Source: an uncultured Dorea sp.
GTDB lineage: Bacteria > Bacillota > Clostridia > Lachnospirales > Lachnospiraceae
NCBI GenBank assembly: GCA_910584575.1
Contig: CAJUBG010000047.1
Coordinates: forward strand, 1 to 29,757
Direction of reading: 5' to 3'
Length of the DNA stretch: 29,757 nt
The notes beneath the pieces were generated by a model. The model saw nothing but the letters and a program-made list of their open reading frames with translations. It had not been told where the DNA came from and searched no databases. Positions 1 through 7,592 of this stretch are shown here, one piece after another; positions within the stretch are counted from its first letter, which is position 1; the number at the start of each line of letters is the position of its first letter. The translations under genes were made by a program, and so were the position numbers.

Positions 1-45
1 ACTAAGCAAGATATTTTTTGTTTTGTGCAACAGCCCCCCCTTATA

Positions 46-315
46 TTATTTATCTCCATAATGGCCTCTGCAATGAGCAATATATATTCTGCCATTTTCC
101 ATATGATAAACTAATCGCTCTTTCTCATTAATTCGACGACTATATTCACCTCTTAAATCTCCCGTCAAAGGTTCTGGTTTTCCAATACCCACCATACACC
201 CATTACGTTCAATATCTTTAATAAGCTGATTAATACGCTTAACTATTTTTTTATCCTGTGTCTGCCAATAAATATAATCTTTCCATGCATCATCAGACCA
301 GATTTTTTCACTCAT
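46..315 (-). CDS. yoeB: Txe/YoeB family mRNA interferase toxin
   Basis: Predicted ribosome-dependent endoribonuclease of the YoeB/RelE fold that cleaves mRNA in the A site when its antitoxin is lost. The 89-residue product is close to the 84 residues of E. coli YoeB. It keeps the family landmarks: a KPEPL segment with Glu48, an RLVY motif with Arg67, and a C-terminal CRGHYGDK with His85-Tyr86. The start is taken at the second of two adjacent ATGs (315), because the GAGG ribosome site inside the end of the antitoxin gene then has a usual spacing. The reading frame overlaps the antitoxin stop (308-310), a typical translationally coupled toxin-antitoxin layout. The family is clear; the exact start could be 318. 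Confidence 0.93.
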   Translation of the reverse strand: MSEKIWSDDAWKDYIYWQTQDKKIVKRINQLIKDIERNGCMVGIGKPEPLTGDLRGEYSRRINEKERLVYHMENGRIYIAHCRGHYGDK

Positions 316-577
316 CATCCACCTCAATCAATTCATGAACCGTCCCTTTTCCTTCCTTAAGTTCCTGTACTGATTTTTTTACATAAGCTATATTAGTTTC
401 CGAGAAAAACGGGTCTGGAGACTGTGCTATTTCAAACGGAATTCTATTTTCACGTAAAACAGCCTTCACAAAAAGATTAATCGCAGTAGATGTATTCAAT
501 CCTACATTGGAACAAAATGCGTCAAAACTGAGTTTATCTTCCTCACTAACTCGTGCGGTTAAAGTTGCTAATGCCAT
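308..577 (-). CDS. RelB/DinJ family antitoxin
   Basis: Antitoxin of the toxin-antitoxin pair, predicted to neutralise the downstream YoeB-like toxin and to repress the operon. The 89-residue protein begins with a ribbon-helix-helix domain of RelB/DinJ type (TLTARVSEEDK, then STAINLFVKAVLRENRIPFEI, about residues 5-50). An acidic C-terminal tail is the likely toxin-wrapping part. A GGGG ribosome site lies 8 bases before the ATG. The toxin gene overlaps its last codons. The pairing of a RelB/DinJ antitoxin with a YoeB toxin, rather than the classical YefM antitoxin, is a mixed combination. I have no sequence search to count how common it is. Confidence 0.92.
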   Translation of the reverse strand: MALATLTARVSEEDKLSFDAFCSNVGLNTSTAINLFVKAVLRENRIPFEIAQSPDPFFSETNIAYVKKSVQELKEGKGTVHELIEVDDE

Positions 578-610
578 AGATACATCCCCTTTCTTGCTTT
601 GCCTACATTC

Positions 611-640
611 ATAATATCACTATTGTCTGTCAAAAGCAAA
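611..640 (-). promoter_or_regulatory. Candidate sigma-A promoter of the toxin-antitoxin operon
   Basis: Read on the minus strand, a TTTGCT box and a TATTAT box are separated by 18 bases, and the TATTAT ends about 34 bases before the antitoxin ATG. The -10 is good and the -35 is weak, as expected for an autorepressed operon. Assigned by eye only. Confidence 0.45.
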
Positions 641-666
641 TATTTGTATTACAAAAGGATAATCTT

Positions 667-3009
667 TTACTCTCCCGCAAGCAGCGCCCTTGGCGTTATC
701 TTCTTTATCTTTACAGAAAGCAGACACGCAATTACAAACGCTGCCAGAATCATCCCCACGCCTGCCAGAATATTGTATCCCACCGGAACCGTAAACGTAC
801 ATTTCACAATCCCGATATCCCCTAAAAATACAGCGGCCAACGGATTAATGACAACACTGCTCACAATCACTCCTATAACCGTCGATAAGATAACTGCCGG
901 CATAAAGGAAAATGCCGTCTGCAAAATTAACTGTCCCGTTGTGAAGCCAAGCGCTTTCAAAATCCCATAATCACGTTTCTTATTGCTTATCATGGTCCGT
1001 ACAAGCAGGTATAATACAAAGGTAATCACAACCACGCTCAGCACAAGTACGGCAAATACAATCATTTTCATCAGCGAAACGTAGACCGAGGCCGTCCCTT
1101 CAATCGTCGCCGCAATATCAATCGTTGCATTTACTTTTCCCTTCAAATATTCTTTTATTTCGGTATTAAATGCACCGATATCCGTACCCTCTGCAAGATT
1201 CAGATAGTAACTCATATTCTGAAGTTCACCCAGACGTTCATACCCCTCTCTCGTAATCAGGCAGTCTTTGCCAAGATTGTTGGTAATCTGCACGAACCCC
1301 GATACGATATACCCACCCTCTCTGCCGTCCACCGTAAGCCAAATCTCGTCTCCAATTTCCAACTCTCTCTCCTTTGCATACTTGGCGGCAATCGCCATCT
1401 CATTGTCATACTTCGGGAATCTTCCCTCAATCATCACATCCTGATTATTGACTTCCGAAAAGTCATCTGTTATTGTGACCATCAGCACATCGCCGCCCAC
1501 GTGAAGCATCTGAACGCTATTATAGAGGTAAGCCTTCAAAACCCGTTCATCCCCATTGACTTTTGCAAGGAATTTTTCCTCGGCGTCTGCCTCCACATTG
1601 ATACAACTGTCCGCAATCTCTCCCACAATCATATTCAGAAACGGAGTCATATCCGCAATCATATTTTCGATCATCACTCCGGAAAATACGGCGACAAGAG
1701 ATAACACCAGCATGGTAATACAAATGGTTACGTTATGCTTCATACCGGAAAGAGTCGTCTTAAGCGCCAGCGCAGCATTCAGTCGTACCCGCGTCTTTTC
1801 AAGTGGAATATGATTACGCTTAAACGAGTGTGTCAAAATTCCCTGCCGGAGTGCAACAATAGGCTCTACTTTTCTGATTTTACGCGAAGACATCCATACT
1901 ACAAAGGAAACTGCCCCTCCCAAGACCCCAAGCGTCAGGAAAAATTGAATCGGCAGGAACCTGATTTCATAGGGGATACCCGTCTGCGACACCATCATCT
2001 CATTTACATAGGGAAACAGGACATAGGAAAGACCTGCGCCTGCCACGGCGATTGCCAGAGAAATCCCTGTAAACTGCAAAAGAAGGGAACAAACAAGCTG
2101 ACGGCTGGTGTAGCCCACCGCCTTGAGCGCGCCAAGGTTCTTCATATTCTCCTGGATATAGTTAATGATATTGGACGCGATTACAACCAGTGCAATCAGA
2201 AGTATCAAAAATGCCATTGCACTCATAATCGCTGAACAAATCATTTGGGAAATGTAACGTGAACGGGATACCATGTCATAGGTATTGCTTACTGTTCGTG
2301 CGGCAGCGAAGCGCGCAGAAACGGCATCCTTTAGCATTGCGTCATAATCCACACTTTCTGTCTTATCGTTAAGCCGTATCGAGCAAAGTGTCGAAAGAGG
2401 CGCGCATCCGGCGTCCTTAAGCTCTTGATAACAGTCCTCGGTAAGCAATATCCCGCACATACCGCAGTTGTGAGAGCCTGTCATGGCGCTGTTAAAAAAA
2501 CCGCACACAGTATAAGACATTTTCTGGTTCCCGATGGAGATATCTATTTTCTTGCCAATGTCAATATTGTCTGATTTGTACAGGTATGGCATATAGACTC
2601 CGCTTGTATAGCTGCTATCCTCGACTATCTCTATTTTCCCTACCGGTCGGGAAAGGGCGGCTTCCTTCTCCATGAAGATAAGCTCTGTGTTCATTTCACC
2701 GCCGTTATACTCAAAAATTCCTACCATGTGCATGACTGAAGCCAGGAAATATTCTGCCGTGCGCTCGTCTTCTTCAATCGCAGCCTTAACGAAATCCTGT
2801 ATTTCTCTGCTGTCGCCGTCGATTGCAAAGGTTACATGCTCTGCATTCAGCCTGTCGTGGCAGCGGTCAAAGTTCTGTTTATAGTCCATGGACAGCACAA
2901 GCCACAGGTTCAGCATGAGCGCCCCAAGGAAAATAAGTACAATAATCGCGGCGGTCTGTCCCTTTGCCATGCGCAAATTAGAACGGGCAAGAAGAAAACT
3001 TTTTCTCAT
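667..3009 (-). CDS. FtsX-family ABC transporter permease
   Basis: Membrane subunit of a MacB/FtsX-type (type VII) ABC transporter, probably for export of, or defence against, peptides or envelope-active compounds; the substrate is unknown. The 780-residue product has the duplicated FtsX layout. One membrane segment (about 20-40) is followed by a large extracellular domain (about 45-250) and three membrane segments (about 255-385). A second segment (about 430-450) is followed by another extracellular domain and three closing segments (about 645-770). ALKAVGYTSRQL and ILKALGFTTGQL are the two copies of the FtsX cytoplasmic coupling-helix motif. The start at 3009 follows a GGTGG site and overlaps the end of the ATPase gene upstream, so the two are translationally coupled. 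The last codon lies at 667, about 90 bases from the antitoxin gene, with no clear terminator seen between them. Confidence 0.92.
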   Translation of the reverse strand: MRKSFLLARSNLRMAKGQTAAIIVLIFLGALMLNLWLVLSMDYKQNFDRCHDRLNAEHVTFAIDGDSREIQDFVKAAIEEDERTAEYFLASVMHMVGIFEYNGGEMNTELIFMEKEAALSRPVGKIEIVEDSSYTSGVYMPYLYKSDNIDIGKKIDISIGNQKMSYTVCGFFNSAMTGSHNCGMCGILLTEDCYQELKDAGCAPLSTLCSIRLNDKTESVDYDAMLKDAVSARFAAARTVSNTYDMVSRSRYISQMICSAIMSAMAFLILLIALVVIASNIINYIQENMKNLGALKAVGYTSRQLVCSLLLQFTGISLAIAVAGAGLSYVLFPYVNEMMVSQTGIPYEIRFLPIQFFLTLGVLGGAVSFVVWMSSRKIRKVEPIVALRQGILTHSFKRNHIPLEKTRVRLNAALALKTTLSGMKHNVTICITMLVLSLVAVFSGVMIENMIADMTPFLNMIVGEIADSCINVEADAEEKFLAKVNGDERVLKAYLYNSVQMLHVGGDVLMVTITDDFSEVNNQDVMIEGRFPKYDNEMAIAAKYAKERELEIGDEIWLTVDGREGGYIVSGFVQITNNLGKDCLITREGYERLGELQNMSYYLNLAEGTDIGAFNTEIKEYLKGKVNATIDIAATIEGTASVYVSLMKMIVFAVLVLSVVVITFVLYLLVRTMISNKKRDYGILKALGFTTGQLILQTAFSFMPAVILSTVIGVIVSSVVINPLAAVFLGDIGIVKCTFTVPVGYNILAGVGMILAAFVIACLLSVKIKKITPRALLAGE

Positions 3010-3011
3010 AT

Positions 3012-3779
3012 CTACCACCCCATTTCTATAAGGAAGGAGGATAGCTTTTCCTGCCTTGCCGCGTCGTCCGGAGCATGAGATGTGTATTTTCCAAGCTCAC
3101 ACTCTCCTAGGATTACACCGTCCTTTAAGTACAGAATACGGTTGCCCCGCCGTACAGAACGCATGTCATGTGTCACCATGACAATGCTCTGGCCCATCTC
3201 ATTAAATCGGGTCAGCGTATCCAGCACATCCAGACCGGTCTTTGAGTTGAGGGCGCCTGTGGGCTCGTCGGCAAACAGGATTTCCGGACTGTTTATCAGG
3301 GCGCGGACCATTCCTGCCCTCTGGGCTTCTCCTCCTGAAATCTGTGTAGGGAACTTCTTTTGTGTTTCCTCGGAAATGTCCACAGCGGCAAACAATTCCT
3401 TGGCTTTTTGCAGGATTACTTTTTTATCCCTGCAGGCAAGCAGCCCTGCCGCCAGTACATTATCCATCACAGACATTCCGTCAATCAGGTATATCTGTTG
3501 GAATACAAATCCACAATGGCCGCGCCTAAACACCGCCAACTCGTCCTGGTTAAGCTTCGAGATTACTTGCTCTGCAAAGGTGATTGTACCAAGGGTTGGG
3601 GTATCCATCCCCGACAGGGCGTACAAAAGCGTGGACTTTCCCGCGCCGCTTGCGCCCATAATTACGGTAAAATCTCCTTCATATAATTCCAGGTCAATAT
3701 TTTTCAGAACGTGCTGGAGGCTGCCGCCGCTTGAAAAGGATTTGCTTAAGGCTTCGGTTTTCAGTAATATTTTCTTCAT
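3012..3779 (-). CDS. ABC transporter ATP-binding protein (LolD/MacB type)
   Basis: Cytoplasmic ATPase that powers the FtsX-type permease encoded immediately downstream. The 255-residue protein has a full set of ABC motifs: Walker A GASGAGKST (about 42-50), Q-loop FQQIYLIDGMSV, signature ISGGEAQRAGMVRAL, Walker B ILFADEPTGAL and H-loop VTHD. The gap between Walker B and the H-loop, and the SGGEAQR signature, match the LolD/MacB/BceA branch. The start at 3779 is preferred because AAGGGAG lies 8 bases upstream; an in-frame ATG 33 bases earlier lacks a site. The stop overlaps the region before the permease start. Upstream DNA carries OmpR-type direct repeats, which fits control by the two-component pair at 4795-6743. 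Confidence 0.94.
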   Translation of the reverse strand: MKKILLKTEALSKSFSSGGSLQHVLKNIDLELYEGDFTVIMGASGAGKSTLLYALSGMDTPTLGTITFAEQVISKLNQDELAVFRRGHCGFVFQQIYLIDGMSVMDNVLAAGLLACRDKKVILQKAKELFAAVDISEETQKKFPTQISGGEAQRAGMVRALINSPEILFADEPTGALNSKTGLDVLDTLTRFNEMGQSIVMVTHDMRSVRRGNRILYLKDGVILGECELGKYTSHAPDDAARQEKLSSFLIEMGW

Positions 3780-3856
3780 ATTCAAATCTCCCTTGACTAC
3801 GGTTCCTTGCATTTGTTGATTACACGTTCTATTTTATTGTTTCAAATCTTATATGT

Positions 3857-3885
3857 CTTTAGGCAATCCTTAAAGATTTCTTAAG
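3857..3885 (-). promoter_or_regulatory. Candidate OmpR-type operator upstream of the ABC exporter
   Basis: On the minus strand there are three copies of a TTAAG-like box on an 11-base period (TTAAGAAATCT, TTAAGGATTGC, CTAAAGACATA). Tandem TTAAG boxes one helical turn apart are the usual target of OmpR/VanR-type regulators. They lie about 80-105 bases before the ATPase start, in promoter position. The link to the regulator at 6057-6743 is inference. Confidence 0.45.
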
Positions 3886-3908
3886 ATGATTATATTTCAT
3901 CATCACTT

Positions 3909-3928
3909 AAAGTGAATTTTTTCACTTT
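3909..3928. promoter_or_regulatory. Perfect 8-bp inverted repeat, likely XRE operator
   Basis: AAAGTGAA, four T, TTCACTTT: a perfect dyad just before the XRE-repressor remnant at 3940. Short dyads of this kind are typical operators of autoregulated XRE repressors. If so, the operator outlived its repressor. It also sits in the promoter region of the divergently transcribed ABC exporter. Confidence 0.45.
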
Positions 3929-3939
3929 TTATTGTATTT

Positions 3940-4190
3940 ATGCCACTATTAGTATATAATAACAAAAAACTTGGTGTTGGAAGTACTTCTGTATATAATT
4001 GGTGTAATGGCATAAAATCTCCACGTATGGATAAAGTTGATGTTATGACCACTTCTACACCAGAAGAATTTGAGATTCTAATAAAACCTTACCGTTCTCT
4101 TGATTCCCATGGTAAAGAGTTGGTTGATTTTGTACTTACTAAAGAAGCTGAACGCATGAAAGAACTGGAAATTGGAAAGGATGTGACCAC
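3940..4190 (+). pseudogene. Remnant of an XRE-family (HTH_3) transcriptional repressor
   Basis: The translated stretch holds the end of a helix-turn-helix (GVGSTSVYNWCNGIKSPRMDKVD), where SxxxWxNGxxxPxxDKV is the recognition helix and helix 4 of XRE repressors. It passes abruptly into a linker-like segment, ILIKPYRSLDSHGKELVDFV and KEAERMKELE, which is common at the C-terminus of clostridial phage-type repressors. The first two HTH helices and the part between helix 4 and the linker are missing. There is no ribosome site before the ATG at 3940. The open frame runs to 4266, but that part overlaps the well-supported Uma2 gene and is unlikely to be coding. I read it as a gene with at least one internal deletion; the family assignment is good, the coordinates approximate. 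Confidence 0.6.
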
Positions 4191-4733
4191 ATGCCAATGC
4201 CACAGGAACGAATTTATACATCCGAAGACTACTGGAACCTCCCGGAAGGACAGCGCGCAGAATTAATCGACGGCAAGCTGTACGCCATGGCTCCGCCGAA
4301 CCGAATACACCAGGAGTTACTTATAGAACTATCTACCACAATTCATAATTATATCAAAAAGAATGACGGTTCCTGCAAGATTTACCCAGCTCCATTCGCC
4401 GTCAATCTGAATGCAGATGATAAAATATGGGTGGAGCCGGACATTTCCGTTATTTGCGATAAAGACAAGTTATCAGAGCGTGGCTGCAAAGGTGCGCCGG
4501 ACTGGATTATTGAAATCGTCTCCCCAGGCAGCCCCAAAAATGACTATACCATCAAATTATTCAAATACCGTACAGCCGGGGTTCGGGAATACTGGATAGT
4601 GAACCCAATGAAGAAAGCCGTACAGGCTTATGTCTTTGAAGGTGAAGAAGATTCAGACTTATTTTCTTTCGATGATGAAATACCAGTTTACATTTTTGAT
4701 GGCCTGACTATCAAAATTTCAGATTTATTATAG
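4191..4733 (+). CDS. Uma2 family (DUF820) PD-(D/E)XK endonuclease
   Basis: A 180-residue protein of the Uma2 family, a restriction-endonuclease-like fold whose cellular role is mostly unknown. Landmarks are the N-terminal YTSEDYWNLPEGQRAELIDGKL, the acidic site residue Asp84 in WVEPDISVI, Glu108 in IIEIVSPGS and the lysines of KLFKYRTAGVREYWIVNP, which together form the family's PD-(D/E)XK core. Length is normal and the frame is intact. GGAAAGGA lies about 10 bases before the ATG. The gene overlaps the end of the XRE remnant, so the two probably arrived as one accessory insertion between the exporter and its regulators. Uma2 genes are frequent in mobile and cyanobacterial contexts; a defence role is possible but not shown. 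Confidence 0.92.
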   Translation: MPMPQERIYTSEDYWNLPEGQRAELIDGKLYAMAPPNRIHQELLIELSTTIHNYIKKNDGSCKIYPAPFAVNLNADDKIWVEPDISVICDKDKLSERGCKGAPDWIIEIVSPGSPKNDYTIKLFKYRTAGVREYWIVNPMKKAVQAYVFEGEEDSDLFSFDDEIPVYIFDGLTIKISDLL

Positions 4734-4739
4734 TAAAAA

Positions 4740-4766
4740 CCGCCCGGTGTTATCAGCACCGGACGG
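4740..4766 (-). terminator. Rho-independent terminator of the regulator-kinase operon
   Basis: A 10-bp GC-rich stem (CCGCCCGGTG paired with CACCGGACGG, one mismatch) with a 7-base loop. On the minus strand it follows the kinase stop by about 28 bases and is followed by GTTTTTAC, giving the T tract. On the plus strand the Uma2 gene ends just before it but no T tract follows, so minus is the main direction. It may also stop some plus-strand transcription. Confidence 0.8.
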
Positions 4767-4794
4767 CTTAGATAAAATTGATACCCTAAAGATG

Positions 4795-6060
4795 TCACCT
4801 ACTACTCAAGCAAATCCCCACAACCACCTCCAACCCTTCCTCACCGTTCTTTACCACAAGCTCACCGTTCATCTCCCTCATAAAATAATCCGAAATATAA
4901 AGCCCAAGCCCCGCCCCTTCTATATTCTTCACATTACCTCCACGCTTGAATTTCTCCCTCAAAAGTGGAAGCTCATCCTCACAGACACCGCCTCCGTAAT
5001 CTTCGATATGGACATCCAAACGCTGTCCGCCCCTGCATACCTTTACATCTATTTTCGTGCCCGCATATTTATAAGAATTGGCGAAAATATTGTCGAACAC
5101 CTGCTGCAGCCTGAGTGGGTCTGCGTACAGCATACATTCCGGAATGGCCGGAATCACCCCTCGGTGGAGATAGTCCGCGCTTTCAAGCATTTCCTTTAGA
5201 GCTTTACTCTCCATATCCTCAGGCGTCACTGTGAGCTGCTTAAGCTCCTCCAAGGTTGCCGTAAACAGGTTCGTAATGAGTGCGTTAATCTGATCCGCTT
5301 TTCGGATAATCTGGGTATAATTATCCCTAAGTCTCTCATTATCCGCCAGCGCCGCCCCTACTTCTGAAGCCGCCTTGATGCTTGCAACAGGCGTCTTAAT
5401 GTCATGGGACAGCTTTGCAACAAGCTCTTTCTTGCTGGCGTTTGCCTTCGCTTCTGCCAAACGTGCCTTCTTAAGCTCTGAGCGCATGATGTCAAAGCTC
5501 TCCGTAAATGCCCCAAACAAATTCTGCCTGTCCATTGTCAAGGGAATATCCAGATTGCCCCCTGCTACACGCTCTGCAAATCCTTTTAACTTCTGGAAGG
5601 GTTTTATAATGACTTGGTTTAAATAAACGAAATATCCGATACACATGCCGCATTGCAGGAAAAGGGCTGCCATCAATACAAAAATGTAGGTCTGCTTTTG
5701 CTTCTTAAAAACCTGCCGGCTGTCATTGTCAATGAGAAGCTTCCCCACAACCTGCCCGTCAACCGTAAGATCGAGTATTGTATCCCTGTGAAGCACAGCC
5801 ATATTGATACTGTCGCTCAATCCCTCTTTGGTTTGGAATAAAAGCTCTCCCTCCATATCCAGAACAGTATAATCAAGGCTTGTCTGGCTCTTGTGTGTTT
5901 CTATGGCACTCCAGTCTGACTGGACTGACTGAACCGTTTCATTTACCAGAACGGAATCCTGCCGATTTTCTGTATCACGAAGGACAAACAGAATAATGAC
6001 CGCCACCTCCACGGAGAAAAGAAACAGTAAGCCTGCCAGAAAAGTTCGTTTCCTCATCAT
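4795..6060 (-). CDS. Sensor histidine kinase (HAMP-HisKA-HATPase)
   Basis: Membrane sensor kinase expected to phosphorylate the regulator encoded just upstream. It has 421 residues. Membrane segments at about 7-27 and 123-147 enclose a roughly 95-residue extracellular sensor. Then come a HAMP-like linker (about 148-200), the H-box KLSHDIKTPVASIKA with phospho-acceptor His219, the N-box DNIFANSYKYA, the G1 box IEDYGGGV and the G2 box GAGLGLYIS. The extracellular domain is much larger than in BceS-type intramembrane sensors, so direct ligand sensing is plausible. The start overlaps the regulator stop (two adjacent ATGs, 6060 and 6057; the second has better spacing to GGAGG). The nearest plausible target is the ABC exporter at 667-3779. 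Confidence 0.93.
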   Translation of the reverse strand: MMRKRTFLAGLLFLFSVEVAVIILFVLRDTENRQDSVLVNETVQSVQSDWSAIETHKSQTSLDYTVLDMEGELLFQTKEGLSDSINMAVLHRDTILDLTVDGQVVGKLLIDNDSRQVFKKQKQTYIFVLMAALFLQCGMCIGYFVYLNQVIIKPFQKLKGFAERVAGGNLDIPLTMDRQNLFGAFTESFDIMRSELKKARLAEAKANASKKELVAKLSHDIKTPVASIKAASEVGAALADNERLRDNYTQIIRKADQINALITNLFTATLEELKQLTVTPEDMESKALKEMLESADYLHRGVIPAIPECMLYADPLRLQQVFDNIFANSYKYAGTKIDVKVCRGGQRLDVHIEDYGGGVCEDELPLLREKFKRGGNVKNIEGAGLGLYISDYFMREMNGELVVKNGEEGLEVVVGICLSSR

Positions 6061-6743
6061 TTTCCTCCGCAGAATCTATAACCTTCGCCCCAGACTGTAA
6101 GAATGTATTCCGGTTTGCCGGCATTGCGCTCGATGGCTTCACGAATTTTACGGATATGTACGTTCAATGTACCGTCTCCTGTGAACCTGTCGCCCCAGAC
6201 CTCGTCAAACAATTCCTGCTTTGAGACTGCCTTATTTTTATTCTTGATTAGATAGGACAGAAGCTTGAATTCCAACGCAGTCAGTTTGACGGCATTTCCC
6301 TCAACCAATACCTGCTTCGCCTGAAAATCCACAGTCAAACGCCCGTCGGCATATCTGGTGTCTTCGGCGTCCGTACCGTGTCTGAGGCGTTTTAATACAG
6401 CCTGTACCTTTGCAAGCAGGACGCCGAGGGAATAAGGCTTCTGAACGTAATCATCCCCTCCGATATGAAAGGCGATAATCTTGTCGTCATCGCTGGTACG
6501 GGCAGAAATAAACAGGATGGGAATCTCCGTCTTTTCCCGCAGCTCTTGGCAAAGCTCAAATCCGCTGCCGTCGCCCAGATTGATATCCAGAAGCAAAAGG
6601 CTTACTGTATCCTGCCTGAGAAACTCTCTGCATCCGGCCACGCTGTATACTGCCGCCGTCTTGACTCCAAAGAGATTAAAATACTCCGCTGTGCTGTCTG
6701 CAAGGAGTTTTTCATCATCTATGATTAAACAATCGTATCTCAT
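6057..6743 (-). CDS. OmpR/PhoB-family response regulator
   Basis: DNA-binding response regulator of 228 residues, partner of the kinase downstream. The receiver domain covers about residues 4-115, with acidic pocket IIDDE, phospho-acceptor Asp53 in LLLDINLGDGSG, the Thr/Ser switch ISARTSDDD and Lys in YVQKPYS. The winged-helix output domain covers about 130-226 and has LTALEFKLLSYLIKNKNKAVS and HIRKIREAIE, ending in the family-typical WGEGYRF. GGAGG lies 6 bases before the ATG. It is the first gene of its operon; the 68-base gap to GatD holds a small dyad (GCTAACATTAGC, 6767-6778) that could be its promoter operator. Confidence 0.95.
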   Translation of the reverse strand: MRYDCLIIDDEKLLADSTAEYFNLFGVKTAAVYSVAGCREFLRQDTVSLLLLDINLGDGSGFELCQELREKTEIPILFISARTSDDDKIIAFHIGGDDYVQKPYSLGVLLAKVQAVLKRLRHGTDAEDTRYADGRLTVDFQAKQVLVEGNAVKLTALEFKLLSYLIKNKNKAVSKQELFDEVWGDRFTGDGTLNVHIRKIREAIERNAGKPEYILTVWGEGYRFCGGK

Positions 6744-6811
6744 TCTTTACCTCCGATTTAAATTATGCTAACATTAGCTTACTATATATCGGAAAAAAAG
6801 AAAAGAGATAC

Positions 6812-7567
6812 TCAGACAGCAATTCTCCTTCTTTTCATGAATCTTTTAAAAATATATTTATTTGCCGATATCTCCAGCCAGTCATCCAGTTTTTCAAGCT
6901 GGACCGAACCATATTTTCTCTCTAGCGCCCTTTCAAGCAAATAATCGCAGATACGCGAATTCTTCGGAAGCAGAGGTCCGTGAAGATAAGTTCCGATTAC
7001 ATTTTTATAAATCACTCCTTCATAACCGCTTTTGCCATCATTGCCCGCGCCGTATAACACCTTGCCAAAAGGCCGGCAGCCATCATTAAGAAAGGTACGC
7101 CCTCCGTGGTTCTCGAAGCCCACCACCGGAATATCGGACAGCTTGCTGTCCAGGATAATATTTCCAATCAGCCGCCCTTCTCCTTGTTCTGTGTAGATAT
7201 CCAACAGATTTAACCCTTCTATCAAGCCTTCATCAGTCTGATAGTATTTTCCAAGAAGCTGATAGCCCCCGCAGACTGCGATTACAACGCCGTTATTTTC
7301 TACGTAATCCCGAAACTTCTCCTGTATCTTCTTAAGCCTCCGGCAGACAAGCATCTGCTCACGGTCAGACCCTCCTCCCAAAAGCACGATATCAAGCTTC
7401 GTAAAATCAATATCCTCCTCTGTATTTAACTCTATCGTTTCCGCCCTGATTCCGCGCCAGAGGCATCTCTGCATCAAACATGCAATGTTTCCCCGGTCTC
7501 CATACAGATTTAAAAGCTCAGGATAAAGGTGCCCCACCGTAATTTTCATATTCGATTTATCTCTCAT
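6812..7567 (-). CDS. gatD: Lipid II isoglutaminyl synthase, glutamine amidotransferase subunit GatD
   Basis: Glutaminase subunit that supplies ammonia to MurT for amidation of D-glutamate to D-isoglutamine in the lipid II stem peptide, at the cytoplasmic face. The 251-residue protein has the class I (CobB/CobQ-like) fold: an opening ITVGHLYPELLNLYGDRGN that is diagnostic of the family, nucleophile Cys99 in VIAVCGGYQLLG, FENHGGRT, and catalytic His196 in GTYLHGPLL. The start at 7567 (ATG) has GGGAG 7 bases upstream; a TTG at 7582 and an ATG at 7549 (before ITVGHLYP) are alternatives. It lies directly after MurT in the same direction, the standard murT-gatD arrangement. Confidence 0.95.
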   Translation of the reverse strand: MRDKSNMKITVGHLYPELLNLYGDRGNIACLMQRCLWRGIRAETIELNTEEDIDFTKLDIVLLGGGSDREQMLVCRRLKKIQEKFRDYVENNGVVIAVCGGYQLLGKYYQTDEGLIEGLNLLDIYTEQGEGRLIGNIILDSKLSDIPVVGFENHGGRTFLNDGCRPFGKVLYGAGNDGKSGYEGVIYKNVIGTYLHGPLLPKNSRICDYLLERALERKYGSVQLEKLDDWLEISANKYIFKRFMKRRRIAV

Positions 7568-7592
7568 TCTTCGTTCTCCCAAGTATTGAAGG

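Noticed and set aside
4191..4266. Continuation of the XRE frame into the Uma2 gene
   Set aside because: It overlaps the conserved N-terminus of Uma2 in another frame and resembles no repressor C-terminus; open by chance.
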